NCBI RefSeq assembly: GCF_033304595.1 | Contig: NZ_CP116341.1 | Span: 2,089,001-2,153,000 of the forward strand | Length of the DNA stretch: 64,000 nt | Direction of reading: 5' to 3' | Source: Sporosarcina jeotgali | Lineage (GTDB): Bacteria > Bacillota > Bacilli > Bacillales_A > Planococcaceae | In this document: positions 1-8,648 of the stretch, in pieces | Layout: each line of letters begins with the position of its first letter | Numbering within the stretch: position 1 is the first letter of the stretch | Notes under the pieces: generated by a model | What the model was told of the DNA's origin: nothing | Database searches by the model: none | Seen by the model: the letters and a program-made list of their open reading frames with translations, nothing else | Translations under genes and position numbers: made by a program

Positions 1-732
1 GATTGTGTAGGAATTAAATGAGTTTTTAATACGGTTCAGCGCTTCAATCATTGTGACAGAGCCAATTGCATACCCGATTCGTAGTCCCGCAAGCGAACGG
101 GATTTTGACATGGTACGGGTTATCAGCAAATTGTCGAAACGCTCGAGTAAAGGAATCGCTGTGTCCCCGCCAAAATCGATATAGGCTTCATCTATAATCA
201 CTGGCCGCCCCTGATTTTCGCCAGCAATCTTTTCAAGCGATTCGAGCGATAGTGCAATCCCTGTAGGTGCATTCGGATTCGGAAAAATGACTCCCCCATC
301 CGACTGATAAAAAGCTTCTGCATTCAAAGCAAAGTCTTCCTGAAGAGGGATGCGTTCATATGCAATATTAAACAGTGCTGCGTAAGTTGGATAAAACGAA
401 TAGGTAATTGCAGGAAATCGGATTGTTTTGCCTGGTGTGAAAAACGCCATGAACGAAAATGCCAGTACTTCATCCGACCCATTTCCGATGAAAACTTGAT
501 CCGCCGACACGTGATGCAATTCAGCAAGAGCGACCCGAAGCTTTTCTGGATCGGACTCGGGATATTTGCGCAGATCGGATGTGAGTGCCTGTTGCAATGC
601 CTCAAATACCATAGGACTTGGCCTGTAAGGATTTTCGTTGGTGTTCAACTTAATCCAGCCTTCTCCATTCACTTGTTCGCCTGGTATGTAAGGATCAGTT
701 CGCCGGACCATGCCGCTCCATAATTCATTCAC
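1..732 (-). CDS. hisC: Histidinol-phosphate aminotransferase, C-terminus cut by window edge
   Basis: PLP-dependent class I/II aminotransferase converting imidazole-acetol phosphate and glutamate to histidinol phosphate. About 244 residues are visible of roughly 360 for the family. The motif TNENP is near residue 31, PNAPTG near 153, DEAYIDF near 181, and [14 protein letters not shown] contains the probable Schiff-base lysine near 210. The start is GTG at 732-730, sharing a GTGA overlap with the hisIE stop, behind a run of GGAGG repeats. It is the last visible gene of the his operon; many Bacillus species carry hisC in the trp/aro region instead. Confidence 0.95.
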   Translation of the reverse strand, partial: MNELWSGMVRRTDPYIPGEQVNGEGWIKLNTNENPYRPSPMVFEALQQALTSDLRKYPESDPEKLRVALAELHHVSADQVFIGNGSDEVLAFSFMAFFTPGKTIRFPAITYSFYPTYAALFNIAYERIPLQEDFALNAEAFYQSDGGVIFPNPNAPTGIALSLESLEKIAGENQGRPVIIDEAYIDFGGDTAIPLLERFDNLLITRTMSKSRSLAGLRIGYAIGSVTMIEALNRIKNSFNSYTI

Positions 733-1361
733 TGAATTCCCTCCTCCTCCTCCATTCGACGAGACTTCAATACAGATTTTACATCTTCAATGGACAGACC
801 TAATTCCTCCATCAGCACAAGAATGTGATAGGTCAAATCCGCAAGTTCGTTCGCCGTTTCATTCAAGTCATTGTTCTTAGCTCCAATTACTACTTCCGTT
901 GTTTCCTCTCCTACTTTTTTCAAAATTTTATCGATTCCTTCACGGAAAAGATAGGTTGTATACGCACCTTCTTTAGGATTGTTTTTCCTATTCTGGATTT
1001 GCTTCGCTACTTGTTGAATGATGGTTCTTTTGCTCCGGATGTCATCAGAATTTTCCCTGGAAAAGCACGAGACAGTTCCTAAATGACACGCGGGTCCTTG
1101 TGCCTCCACTTGGACTAAAATCGTATCTTGATCGCAGTCGATATCCAGCTGTTTTACGATTTGACGATTGCCAGATGTTGCGCCTTTGTTCCACAGCTCA
1201 TTCCGCGATCGGCTATAAAACCATGTTTCTCCCGTATCTAACGTCTTTTGAAGAGATTCTTCATTCATATAGCCAAGCATCAGCACTGTGCCAGTTAGTG
1301 CGTCTTGAATGATTGCTGGAACTAAGCCTTCACTGTTATAGCGGATATTTTTACCGTTCAC
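729..1361 (-). CDS. hisI: Bifunctional phosphoribosyl-AMP cyclohydrolase / phosphoribosyl-ATP pyrophosphatase
   Basis: HisIE fusion for steps 2 and 3 of histidine synthesis. The N-terminal cyclohydrolase half holds the metal-site cysteines (LDIDCDQD and [10 protein letters not shown]). The C-terminal half is an all-alpha HisE/MazG-like pyrophosphatase with [12 protein letters not shown]. About 210 residues. I chose the GTG at 1361 because GAGGGG lies 8 bases before it; an in-frame ATG at 1382 has AAAGG directly against it and would deepen the overlap with hisF. It overlaps hisF and hisC by a few bases, so translation is probably coupled. Confidence 0.95.
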   Translation of the reverse strand: MNGKNIRYNSEGLVPAIIQDALTGTVLMLGYMNEESLQKTLDTGETWFYSRSRNELWNKGATSGNRQIVKQLDIDCDQDTILVQVEAQGPACHLGTVSCFSRENSDDIRSKRTIIQQVAKQIQNRKNNPKEGAYTTYLFREGIDKILKKVGEETTEVVIGAKNNDLNETANELADLTYHILVLMEELGLSIEDVKSVLKSRRMEEEEGIQ

Positions 1362-2103
1362 TCGTAACACCCCTCGCTGCATCCTTTAAATCAGCCAGCG
1401 AAACGATATTAAAGTGCAAGATGGATGCAACGAGTGCTGATTGTGCCTGAGTTTGTTCAAACACCTCACGGATGTGCTCTGCACTGCCTGCTCCCCCGCT
1501 TGCCACCACTGGGATCGATACAGAATCCGCCACCAGCTTCGTGAGCTCAAGGTTATACCCATTTCTCATCCCGTCTTCATCGATACAGTTGAGTACAATC
1601 TCTCCAGCACCCAGCTCCGCTCCTTTTTGCGCCCATTCGTTTGCATCCATTCCCGTATCTTGCATACCTGCGTTCGCAAATACGGTCCATTGTCCAGTTT
1701 CAGATTGACTGACATCCATGGACAGCATGATTCGGCTGGAACCGTACCTTTCAGATGCTTCACGGAGTAAATCAGGATTGTTTAGCGCTCCACTGTTTAT
1801 AGAAACTTTGTCCGCTCCAGCTTCGATTGCAAGTTCAACGTCTGAAAGTGTTTGAATACCACCGCCAACGATGAAAGGAATTTCGATGCTTTCTCCGATT
1901 TGGCGAATTAAATCCAGGAACATTCCGCGCTGTTGCACAGAAGCAGAAATGTCATAGAATACTAATTCATCCGCACCTTCTGTTTCATATTTTTTTGCGA
2001 GTTCCAGTGGATCACCAAGTTCTTTTACATCTTGAAACTTCTTCCCCTTTACCACACGTTTATTGTCTATATCTAAGCATGCAATGATTTTTCGTTTCGT
2101 CAT
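1351..2103 (-). CDS. hisF: Imidazole glycerol phosphate synthase, cyclase subunit
   Basis: TIM-barrel cyclase that uses ammonia, normally channelled from the HisH glutaminase, to make imidazole glycerol phosphate and AICAR from PRFAR. Length 250 aa is normal. The catalytic pair Asp11 ([11 protein letters not shown]) and Asp130 (MLSMDVSQ) is present, with phosphate-binding GGG near 80. The ATG directly follows the hisA stop with GGAGGTCC upstream. No glutaminase domain is fused to it and no hisH is found in the operon, so the ammonia source for this subunit is unclear from this window. Confidence 0.96.
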   Translation of the reverse strand: MTKRKIIACLDIDNKRVVKGKKFQDVKELGDPLELAKKYETEGADELVFYDISASVQQRGMFLDLIRQIGESIEIPFIVGGGIQTLSDVELAIEAGADKVSINSGALNNPDLLREASERYGSSRIMLSMDVSQSETGQWTVFANAGMQDTGMDANEWAQKGAELGAGEIVLNCIDEDGMRNGYNLELTKLVADSVSIPVVASGGAGSAEHIREVFEQTQAQSALVASILHFNIVSLADLKDAARGVTSER

Positions 2104-2814
2104 TTAAAGGACCTCCATCATTTTTTGGAATCGAGTTTCGTTTTCATAGATTGCTTTTCCGACTATAGCTCCATATAGAGAGTCCTGTTTCAGTTTCTCG
2201 ACATCTTGTACAGTTGTCACACCGCCTGAAGCGATAATGTCCATCTTCGTTTCGTTCTGTAATTTTTGAAGCTCTTCAAAATTAGGTCCAGAGAGCATTC
2301 CATCCTTCGCGATGTCTGTATAAATAATGGTTTGAACCCCTGCTTGCTCCAACTTCCGAACCAATGAAGAGACATCAGTTGCGGAGTCTTCTGTCCAGCC
2401 GGCAATTGTGGGGATACCATTTTTAGCGTCAATGGAAACAGCCACTTGTTGACCGAATCGGGAAATCGCTTGTTTCAATAAGTCAGGATTATTGATAGCA
2501 GATGTCCCTAGAATGACCCGCTCTACTCCATTTGTTAAGTAATCTTCAATTGTCTCAAGAGAACGAATTCCGCCGCCTGCTTGTACAGGAAGTTGCAATG
2601 CAGATGCCAGTTCGATAATCAAGTCACGATTAACGGATTGCCCTGTTTTAGCCCCATCCAGATCGACGACGTGCAGCCAAGACGCACCTTGAGACATCCA
2701 CTTTTTACCGATTTCAAGCGGTGACTCGTGATAAATCGTTTCCTGATTGAAATCTCCTTGAACTAAACGCACACATTTGCCATTTTGAATATCAATTGCC
2801 GGAAACAGAATCAT
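2104..2814 (-). CDS. hisA: Phosphoribosylformimino-AICAR-phosphate isomerase
   Basis: TIM-barrel isomerase (ProFAR to PRFAR), the partner half-barrel of HisF. Length 236 aa is typical. The acid/base aspartates are Asp8 (FPAIDIQNG) and Asp129 (VSIDAKNG), with the phosphate loop AGGGIRS near 79-85. The ATG is preceded by GAAAGGGGAGAA. Only 27 bases separate it from hisB, where hisH lies in the common Bacillales order hisB-hisH-hisA-hisF. Confidence 0.96.
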   Translation of the reverse strand: MILFPAIDIQNGKCVRLVQGDFNQETIYHESPLEIGKKWMSQGASWLHVVDLDGAKTGQSVNRDLIIELASALQLPVQAGGGIRSLETIEDYLTNGVERVILGTSAINNPDLLKQAISRFGQQVAVSIDAKNGIPTIAGWTEDSATDVSSLVRKLEQAGVQTIIYTDIAKDGMLSGPNFEELQKLQNETKMDIIASGGVTTVQDVEKLKQDSLYGAIVGKAIYENETRFQKMMEVL

Positions 2815-2841
2815 TTTTATTTCTCCCCTTTCCTATATCCG

Positions 2842-3423
2842 TTACAACATTCCTTTAGTTGACGGGATGCCTTTTCGTTCGTTTTTAGCTGCCGCAATAC
2901 GGATTGCGCGGCCAAATCCTTTGAAAATGGATTCTAAAATATGATGGCTGTTTTTTCCGTACTGTAAATTGATATGCAGTGTCACCCCCGCGTGTCGGGT
3001 AAACGCTAGAAAGAATTCTTCAACAAGTTCAGTGTCGAAATCCCCGATCTTATCTTTCAGTCCATCAACATGATAAACAAGAAACGATCTTCCGCTAATA
3101 TCCATTGTTACAGCAGATAGTGCTTCATCCATAGGAACTGTCACTGAAGCATATCGCTCAATGCTTTCTTTCGTTCCGAGAGATTCTTTAAATGCAGTTC
3201 CAAAGGCAATCCCAACATCTTCGACACTGTGATGCTGATCCGTTTCCAAATCCCCTTTACACGTCACTTGTAAATCCAGGCCGCCATGCATCGTTGCAAG
3301 GACAAGCATGTGATCGAGAAATCCAACTCCAGTATGGATATCACTCTTTCCTGATCCATCTAACGCGAACTTCATTTTAATATCCGTTTCAGCAGTTTTC
3401 CGTTCAATTGTCGATGTCCTCAT
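2842..3423 (-). CDS. hisB: Imidazoleglycerol-phosphate dehydratase
   Basis: Mn-dependent dehydratase converting imidazole glycerol phosphate to imidazole-acetol phosphate. The 193-aa monofunctional form has the two metal-site motifs GFLDHML (34-40) and HHSVEDVG (64-71) and their pseudo-repeat FTRHAG and HHILES in the second half. There is no fused histidinol phosphatase, in keeping with the separate PHP-type phosphatase gene at 6.4 kb. AGGAGG overlaps the hisD stop and sits 7 bases before the ATG. Confidence 0.97.
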   Translation of the reverse strand: MRTSTIERKTAETDIKMKFALDGSGKSDIHTGVGFLDHMLVLATMHGGLDLQVTCKGDLETDQHHSVEDVGIAFGTAFKESLGTKESIERYASVTVPMDEALSAVTMDISGRSFLVYHVDGLKDKIGDFDTELVEEFFLAFTRHAGVTLHINLQYGKNSHHILESIFKGFGRAIRIAAAKNERKGIPSTKGML

Positions 3424-3434
3424 TCTGATTCCTC

Positions 3435-4697
3435 CTATGTCCGAACTCGAATCGCTTGCGCATGACCCGTAAGCTGCTCAGTGTTTGCGAGTTCGATAAT
3501 TGCATCTGAGACGTGTTCAAGTGCATTCTCCGTATAGCGAATAATGCTTGTTTTTTTCACGAAGTCATATACGCCTAAAGGGGATGAAAATTTAGCAGTT
3601 CCACTTGTCGGCAGCGTATGATTCGGTCCTGCCACATAATCGCCCAACGCTTCCGGAGAGTAGGCTCCAAGGAAAATCGCTCCTGCGTTTTCAATATCAT
3701 CGAGACTGTTTTCCGGATTGGCTGTCATGATCTCTAAATGCTCCGGTGCGAGTTCATTAATTATGTCAATCGCTTCACTTTCAGATTCGACAACCGCGAT
3801 CCAGCCATTTGTTTGGATAGACTTTTTGGCGATATCCATCCTATCCATAAGCTCCAATTGCCGATTGACTTCTGTAGAAAGTGCTTCAGCAATCTGTATA
3901 GAAGGTACTAGACAACACGCGGTTGCGTCTTCATCATGTTCCGCTTGAGCTAATAAATCCGCAGCGACAAATTTTAGATCTGATTGTTCGTCTGTCCAAA
4001 TACAGACTTCACTGGGTCCCGCAATCATATCGATGGATACGTCACCAAACACGAGCTTCTTTGCGCAGGCCACATATGCATTTCCCGGACCTGTAATTTT
4101 GAGTACGGGCTGGATAGACTCCGTACCGTATGCGAGTGCTGCAATCGCCTGTGCACCACCAACTTTATAAATCTCATCGACTCCGCATAGATCCGCGGCA
4201 ACTAAAACTGCCGCGTTAACGGTTCCATCAGCTTGCGGCGGCGTCGTAAGAACGATCCGCTTCACACCCGCGATTTTTGCAGGAATTGCGTTCATCAAAA
4301 CTGTAGACGGATAAGATGCTTTCCCTCCAGGTATGTAAATTCCTGCAGATGCCAGCGGGCGTACTTGCTGTCCAAGATAAACACCTTCTTCAGGTTCAAT
4401 CCTCCAGCTTTCCTCTTTTTGCTGTTCGTGAAATCGTTGAATACGTTCTTTTGCGTCTTTCATTGCCTGAAGTAATGATGAAGAAACTTTTTGATAAGCA
4501 TCCAAAATCTCTTGTTTAGACACTTGGAGTGTTTGTATCGTAACCCCGTCAAACCGTTCAGTTAGCGCTAGAAGTTCAGCATCTTGAAATTTTTTGACGC
4601 GGTCGATGATTGTTCTTACCGTTTTTTCAACGGGAGAAGCGGATGTCCGGCGGGCAATCCTTTTAGTGATTTGGTTACGCGTTGTGATAATCTGCAC
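3435..4697 (-). CDS. hisD: Histidinol dehydrogenase
   Basis: Zn- and NAD-dependent enzyme for the last two oxidations, histidinol to histidine. 420 aa. Family landmarks are YIPGGKASYPST near 120, GPGNAYVACAK near 204, IAGPSEV near 225, LLAQAEHDEDA near 250 and the late motif GPNHTLPTSGTAKF. The ATG lies inside the end of hisG, a 23-base overlap that indicates translational coupling. Confidence 0.97.
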   Translation of the reverse strand: MQIITTRNQITKRIARRTSASPVEKTVRTIIDRVKKFQDAELLALTERFDGVTIQTLQVSKQEILDAYQKVSSSLLQAMKDAKERIQRFHEQQKEESWRIEPEEGVYLGQQVRPLASAGIYIPGGKASYPSTVLMNAIPAKIAGVKRIVLTTPPQADGTVNAAVLVAADLCGVDEIYKVGGAQAIAALAYGTESIQPVLKITGPGNAYVACAKKLVFGDVSIDMIAGPSEVCIWTDEQSDLKFVAADLLAQAEHDEDATACCLVPSIQIAEALSTEVNRQLELMDRMDIAKKSIQTNGWIAVVESESEAIDIINELAPEHLEIMTANPENSLDDIENAGAIFLGAYSPEALGDYVAGPNHTLPTSGTAKFSSPLGVYDFVKKTSIIRYTENALEHVSDAIIELANTEQLTGHAQAIRVRT

Positions 4698-5319
4698 GTC
4701 GTTCGTCCACTCCCTTTTTCAAAAGGTCCATACACGTCTTTACTTCAGCTGTTTTCGTTGCATAACTTGCTTTATTCACGATGACACGCGTACTTACTTT
4801 TTCGATTTCACGTAAGACAACCAATCCGTTATCTCTAAGTGTCGATCCCGTTTCGACGATATCTACAATGACGTCTGACAGGCCCGCAATCGGTGCAAGT
4901 TCAATCGATCCATTCAATCGGCTGATTTCGGTCCGGATTCCTGCTTGATCGAAATAGTTCTTTGCAATCGCTGGATATTTAGTGGCAACTGAAAGTGATT
5001 TCGTATCTGCAGGGAAACTATCGGAGAACCCAGCAACGACTAACCGACATTTCCCGAACCCCAAGTCTTGCAGCTCGTAGACGTCTTTCCCATCTTCCAT
5101 AATCGTATCTTTGCCCACGATTCCGATATCGGCTGCACCCTTTTCTACATAAGTCGGAACATCTGCCGCTTTGACGAACAACAATTGGAAGTCCTCGCTT
5201 AAACTCGTGATGACCAATTTTCGCTCATCGTACAGCGTATCGGGGAAAGCGATTCCTCCTTCAGACAGGAGCTCTCTCGCTTTTTCTGCAATTCTGCCTT
5301 TAGCGACTGCGATTTTCAT
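4675..5319 (-). CDS. hisG: ATP phosphoribosyltransferase, short-form catalytic subunit
   Basis: First and committed step of histidine synthesis. This is the short form (about 214 aa), which lacks the C-terminal regulatory domain and needs HisZ for activity and histidine feedback; hisZ lies directly upstream. The N-terminus MKIAVAKGRIAEKA and the PRPP-site stretch DVIVDIVETGSTLRDNGL are typical. I chose the ATG at 5319; an in-frame ATG at 5328 would add M-V-P and is only 2 bases from AAAGG. Confidence 0.95.
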   Translation of the reverse strand: MKIAVAKGRIAEKARELLSEGGIAFPDTLYDERKLVITSLSEDFQLLFVKAADVPTYVEKGAADIGIVGKDTIMEDGKDVYELQDLGFGKCRLVVAGFSDSFPADTKSLSVATKYPAIAKNYFDQAGIRTEISRLNGSIELAPIAGLSDVIVDIVETGSTLRDNGLVVLREIEKVSTRVIVNKASYATKTAEVKTCMDLLKKGVDERRADYHNA

Positions 5320-5355
5320 TGGCACCATAACCTTTCATCTCTCCCCTTCATCCCA

Positions 5356-6297
5356 TTATTTTTTAGCTGAAAAAATCGCTTCCACATCAAAGGCGAATCC
5401 AACCGCTGGCAATTGCGCATGAAACTTTCGGCTAACCTCATCATATCGACCACCCATCAGCAGCGGCTTTCCGACAGTATTACTGAATCCCTGAAATTGG
5501 ATTCCTGAATAATAGTCCATGTCGTTGACCATACCGAGATCGACTGTCACGTGACTTTCATAGCCTGATTCAACGATTAGTCCGTACACAGCTTCCATAT
5601 GCTGCATGATAGCAGTCATTTGGTCGTTCTTATCATACTTTCGAAACCGCTTGAAAACAGATGGTGCATCCCCATATGAAAAAGCCGTTTCAAGAAGCCT
5701 TTCTCTAATCGTTTCATCCGTATTATTTTGCTTAAGAAAATCAGCTAGCCCACTGCTGTTTTTCATTTGAATAAACGATTTCACTTGCAGCTGTTCCTCT
5801 GCAGTCAATTGAAGAATCCGATTCAGTTCAGATAGAATTCCCGCGTGACCAAGCTCAATTTTAAAATCATTCAGTCCTAATTCAGTGAGTGCCTGACAGG
5901 CGAGAACAATCACTTCTGCATCATTTTCAGCGGATTGGTTACTGAATAACTCGATTCCCGCTTGCCTGCGTTCGGTCGGAATCGTCAAATCATCCGACTG
6001 ACGGAAGACAGATTGTATATACCAGCAGCGAATTTCTTTATCTAAGTTTTTATAAGTCGATGCGAGTTCCCGCATCAGTGGGATTGTCACGTCTGGCCGC
6101 AACACTAAAATGTCTCCAGTATGGTCGATCAGCTTCAGGAGACTTTTTCGGCTTTGCGCAGTTTGGAGAGATTCATATGTTTCGTAACTTTCGAGAACTG
6201 GTAAATTGACTTCACTGTATCCTTTCGGTAAAAAGGAATTTCGAAAGACTTCTCGTAATTCGTACTCCTCTTCAGCCGATTGAAATAAATTCCTCAA
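5356..6297 (-). CDS. hisZ: ATP phosphoribosyltransferase regulatory subunit
   Basis: Class-II aminoacyl-tRNA-synthetase-like (HisRS paralogue) subunit that activates short-form HisG and senses histidine. It has LRPDVTIPL and a C-terminal LLMGGRYDEV motif. At 313 aa it is shorter than the ~390 aa of B. subtilis HisZ, but the catalytic-core fold appears complete. The start is TTG at 6297, 7 bases after a perfect AGGAGG. It is the first gene of the his operon; its 5' leader is only about 45 bases, too short for a T-box. Confidence 0.93.
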   Translation of the reverse strand: MRNLFQSAEEEYELREVFRNSFLPKGYSEVNLPVLESYETYESLQTAQSRKSLLKLIDHTGDILVLRPDVTIPLMRELASTYKNLDKEIRCWYIQSVFRQSDDLTIPTERRQAGIELFSNQSAENDAEVIVLACQALTELGLNDFKIELGHAGILSELNRILQLTAEEQLQVKSFIQMKNSSGLADFLKQNNTDETIRERLLETAFSYGDAPSVFKRFRKYDKNDQMTAIMQHMEAVYGLIVESGYESHVTVDLGMVNDMDYYSGIQFQGFSNTVGKPLLMGGRYDEVSRKFHAQLPAVGFAFDVEAIFSAKK

Positions 6298-6338
6298 ACA
6301 ACCGCCTCCTCTTACTTTATCACTTTACTACGATGAAG

Positions 6339-6362
6339 TTATCTAGTACTATAAATAGATAA
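6339..6362. promoter_or_regulatory. Inverted repeat over the his promoter, candidate operator
   Basis: TTATCTA (6339-6345) and TAGATAA (6356-6362) form a perfect 7-base inverted repeat, centre to centre 17 bases apart. It covers the -10 box and part of the spacer, a placement expected for a repressor. The cognate factor is unknown. Confidence 0.5.
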
Positions 6363-6376
6363 TTAAGAAATGTCAA
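6348..6376 (-). promoter_or_regulatory. Sigma-A promoter of the his operon
   Basis: Reading the minus strand: -35 TTGACA at 6376-6371, a 17-base spacer, and -10 TATAGT at 6353-6348. It is the only good promoter upstream of hisZ. Confidence 0.85.
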
Positions 6377-6397
6377 CAAAAAAGGAGTTTGATATAA

Positions 6398-7198
6398 ATG
6401 TTTGATTATCACATGCATACCTCTTTTTCAGCAGATTGTGACGCGCCTCCAGAGGAGATGGTCCGCGCTGCTATTCAAAACGGACTTACTGAAATTTGTT
6501 TTACAGATCATGTTGACTACGAATATCCGGATAAGAATTTCATATTCGATTATAATCAGCACGCTTACAAAGAAGAAATTGCACAATTGCAAGACCGTTA
6601 CGGGAGTGATATACAAGTAAAACGCGGTGTGGAAATTGGGGTTCAGCCTCATATACTGGATTCATACACAAAATTGATTCGAGACGAAGAATTCGACTTT
6701 GTCATTTGTTCGCTCCATACTGTTGAAAAAAAAGATCTGCACTTCGGAGCTGTTTTTGAAAACCGGACAATGGATGAAGCCTATGATGCGTATTATCAGG
6801 AGTTGCTTCGATGTATCCGGAAATTTGACGCTTACAGCGTGTTAGGACATGTGAATCTTATTGAGCGATACGCGAAACAAGCACCTTCCTATGATTTCCA
6901 TGACTGCTTGAAAGAAATCTTTTCTGAGGTCATTCCACGAGGGAAGGGAATAGAGATAAATACGTCAGGTGTACGGTATGGATTACCTGAAGCCATGCCG
7001 CACACTGATATTCTTGAACTATACAAATCTTGCGGCGGTGAGATTTTAACAATTGGTTCCGATGCCCATAAACCGATTGATGTCGGTTTCGACATTCGCA
7101 AGAGTTTGCAGATTGCTTCAGATATCGGATTCCGCTTCGTCGCCACATACGACAAAGGAGAACCTCAATTCCATTCAATAGATAAATTACTATTTTAA
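6398..7198 (+). CDS. hisJ: Histidinol-phosphatase, PHP family
   Basis: Hydrolyses histidinol phosphate to histidinol. 266 aa with PHP-domain metal motifs: HMHTSFSAD (residues 5-13), FTDHVDYE near 35, a GVEIG acid near 88, SLHTVE near 110, LGHVNL near 152 and SDAHKP near 226. It is transcribed away from hisZ and shares the 100-base intergenic region. AAAAGGAG precedes the ATG by about 9 bases. It fills the phosphatase step that the monofunctional HisB lacks. Confidence 0.94.
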   Translation: MFDYHMHTSFSADCDAPPEEMVRAAIQNGLTEICFTDHVDYEYPDKNFIFDYNQHAYKEEIAQLQDRYGSDIQVKRGVEIGVQPHILDSYTKLIRDEEFDFVICSLHTVEKKDLHFGAVFENRTMDEAYDAYYQELLRCIRKFDAYSVLGHVNLIERYAKQAPSYDFHDCLKEIFSEVIPRGKGIEINTSGVRYGLPEAMPHTDILELYKSCGGEILTIGSDAHKPIDVGFDIRKSLQIASDIGFRFVATYDKGEPQFHSIDKLLF

Positions 7199-7202
7199 TT
7201 AG

Positions 7203-7235
7203 AAAAGGACCTTCCACTGATGGATAGGTCCTTTT
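7203..7235. terminator. Bidirectional terminator between hisJ and argG
   Basis: AAAAGGACCT (7203-7212) pairs with AGGTCCTTTT (7226-7235). The A/T flanks allow function for the convergent genes on either side. Confidence 0.8.
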
Positions 7236-7239
7236 CCTA

Positions 7240-8451
7240 TTAAGCTTTAGACGTAACGAGCTGCTTATTCACTGCTGCATGAACTTCTGTTGGAAGCCCC
7301 CATAATTTGATGAATCCTACTGCGGCTGCTTGGTCGAACTCGTCATCAGACGTATACGTCGCCAATTTTTCATCATAAAGAGAATTATCGGATTTACGCC
7401 CTTCTACAATGGCATGCCCTTTAAAGAGTTTCACTCGCACGGTGCCGTTGACGACTTGTTGTGAGTCTTTGATGAACGCCTCCAAAGCACTTCGTAATGG
7501 AGAAAACCAAAGTCCGTTATAGATGAGCTCACTTAACTTTTGAGAGATAATAGGTTTGAAATGTGCCGTCTCCTTTACAAGCGTGATGTCTTCAAGTTCT
7601 TTATGCGCTTTTATCAGCGTCATGGCACCTGGACATTCATACACTTCACGGGATTTAATGCCAACGAGACGGTTTTCAACATGGTCAATGCGGCCAACAC
7701 CATGTTTGCCAGCAAGCTCGTTCAAATACAAGATCAGCGCATCAAGTTCAAATGCCTTTCCATCTAGACTTATAGGAACACCTTGTTTAAATGTAATCTC
7801 AACAACATCCGCCTGATCTGGTGCTTCTTCAATAGAAGACGTCAGACCATACGCATCTTCCGGCGGTGCTGCCCAAGGGTCTTCAAGAATTCCACATTCG
7901 TTACTGCGTCCCCAAAGGTTTTGGTCAATCGAATACGGACTGTCCAAGACGATTGGCACTGGAATGTTGTGCTCTTTTGCATAAGCAATCTCTTCTTCAC
8001 GCGACCAGCTCCACTCACGAACGGGTGCGATTACTTCTAATGTTGGATCCAGCGCTTTAATCCCTACTTCGAAACGAACCTGATCATTTCCCTTACCTGT
8101 GCAGCCGTGCGCGACAGCCACCGCATTTTCCTTATGCGCGACTTCGACGAGCTTCTTAGCAATGAGCGGGCGGGATAACGCAGAAATAAGCGGATACTTT
8201 TCTTCGTAAAGTGTTCGTGCTTGGAGTGCCAGCAATGCATAATCCTGTGCGAACTCAGATTTAGCGTCAATAACATAACTTTCAATTGCACCGACTTGAA
8301 GAGCTTTCTGCTGGATGAAATCCAAATCTTTCCCTTCCCCAACGTCTAAACAACATGCAACCACTGCATAGCCCTGCTCCGTTAGCCATTGAACTGCTAC
8401 AGAAGTATCAAGTCCGCCTGAATAAGCTAATACTACTTTTTTCTTCGTCAT
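7240..8451 (-). CDS. argG: Argininosuccinate synthase
   Basis: Condenses citrulline and aspartate with ATP to argininosuccinate. 403 aa from the ATG at 8451, after GAGAGGGG. The PP-loop [11 protein letters not shown] (9-19) is intact, as are [15 protein letters not shown] and a late KLFKG. The open frame runs about 56 codons upstream, but that part is low-complexity promoter DNA. argH, its usual neighbour, is not adjacent and lies at 46.7 kb. Confidence 0.97.
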   Translation of the reverse strand: MTKKKVVLAYSGGLDTSVAVQWLTEQGYAVVACCLDVGEGKDLDFIQQKALQVGAIESYVIDAKSEFAQDYALLALQARTLYEEKYPLISALSRPLIAKKLVEVAHKENAVAVAHGCTGKGNDQVRFEVGIKALDPTLEVIAPVREWSWSREEEIAYAKEHNIPVPIVLDSPYSIDQNLWGRSNECGILEDPWAAPPEDAYGLTSSIEEAPDQADVVEITFKQGVPISLDGKAFELDALILYLNELAGKHGVGRIDHVENRLVGIKSREVYECPGAMTLIKAHKELEDITLVKETAHFKPIISQKLSELIYNGLWFSPLRSALEAFIKDSQQVVNGTVRVKLFKGHAIVEGRKSDNSLYDEKLATYTSDDEFDQAAAVGFIKLWGLPTEVHAAVNKQLVTSKA

Positions 8452-8476
8452 AATAAAATCCCCTCTCGCTACGTTA

Positions 8477-8490
8477 TGTATCTTTATGCA
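8477..8490 (-). promoter_or_regulatory. ARG box (ArgR/AhrC operator) upstream of argG
   Basis: On the minus strand TGCATAAAGATACA fits the ARG-box pattern TGNATWWWNATNCA. It lies about 26 bases before the argG start, downstream of an AT-rich putative -10 region (TATTATAAAT). Assigned by motif only. Confidence 0.65.
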
Positions 8491-8608
8491 CAATAAAGTA
8501 TATTTATAATAACACGTTGTTTCGTAAATGCAAAGAAAAATACTGATTCTTTTAATAGGCGAAATATTCTGTACCGCTACGAATCTGCACTTCAGTGAGT
8601 TTACACAA

Positions 8609-8635
8609 TAAAAAAGCACATCATTTAAGATGTGC
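8609..8635 (-). terminator. Terminator of gdhA
   Basis: GCACATC (8616-8622) pairs with GATGTGC (8629-8635); on the minus strand the stem is followed by six T. Confidence 0.85.
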
Positions 8636-8648
8636 CTGATACTCGATA

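Noticed and set aside
6298-6397. Histidine T-box leader for the his operon
   Set aside because: The distance from promoter to hisZ is only about 45 bases and no AGGGTGGNACCGCG-like motif is present.
8452-8619. 56-codon N-terminal extension of ArgG
   Set aside because: Covers the promoter and ARG box, has no ribosome site, and ArgG family members start at MTKKK-like positions.
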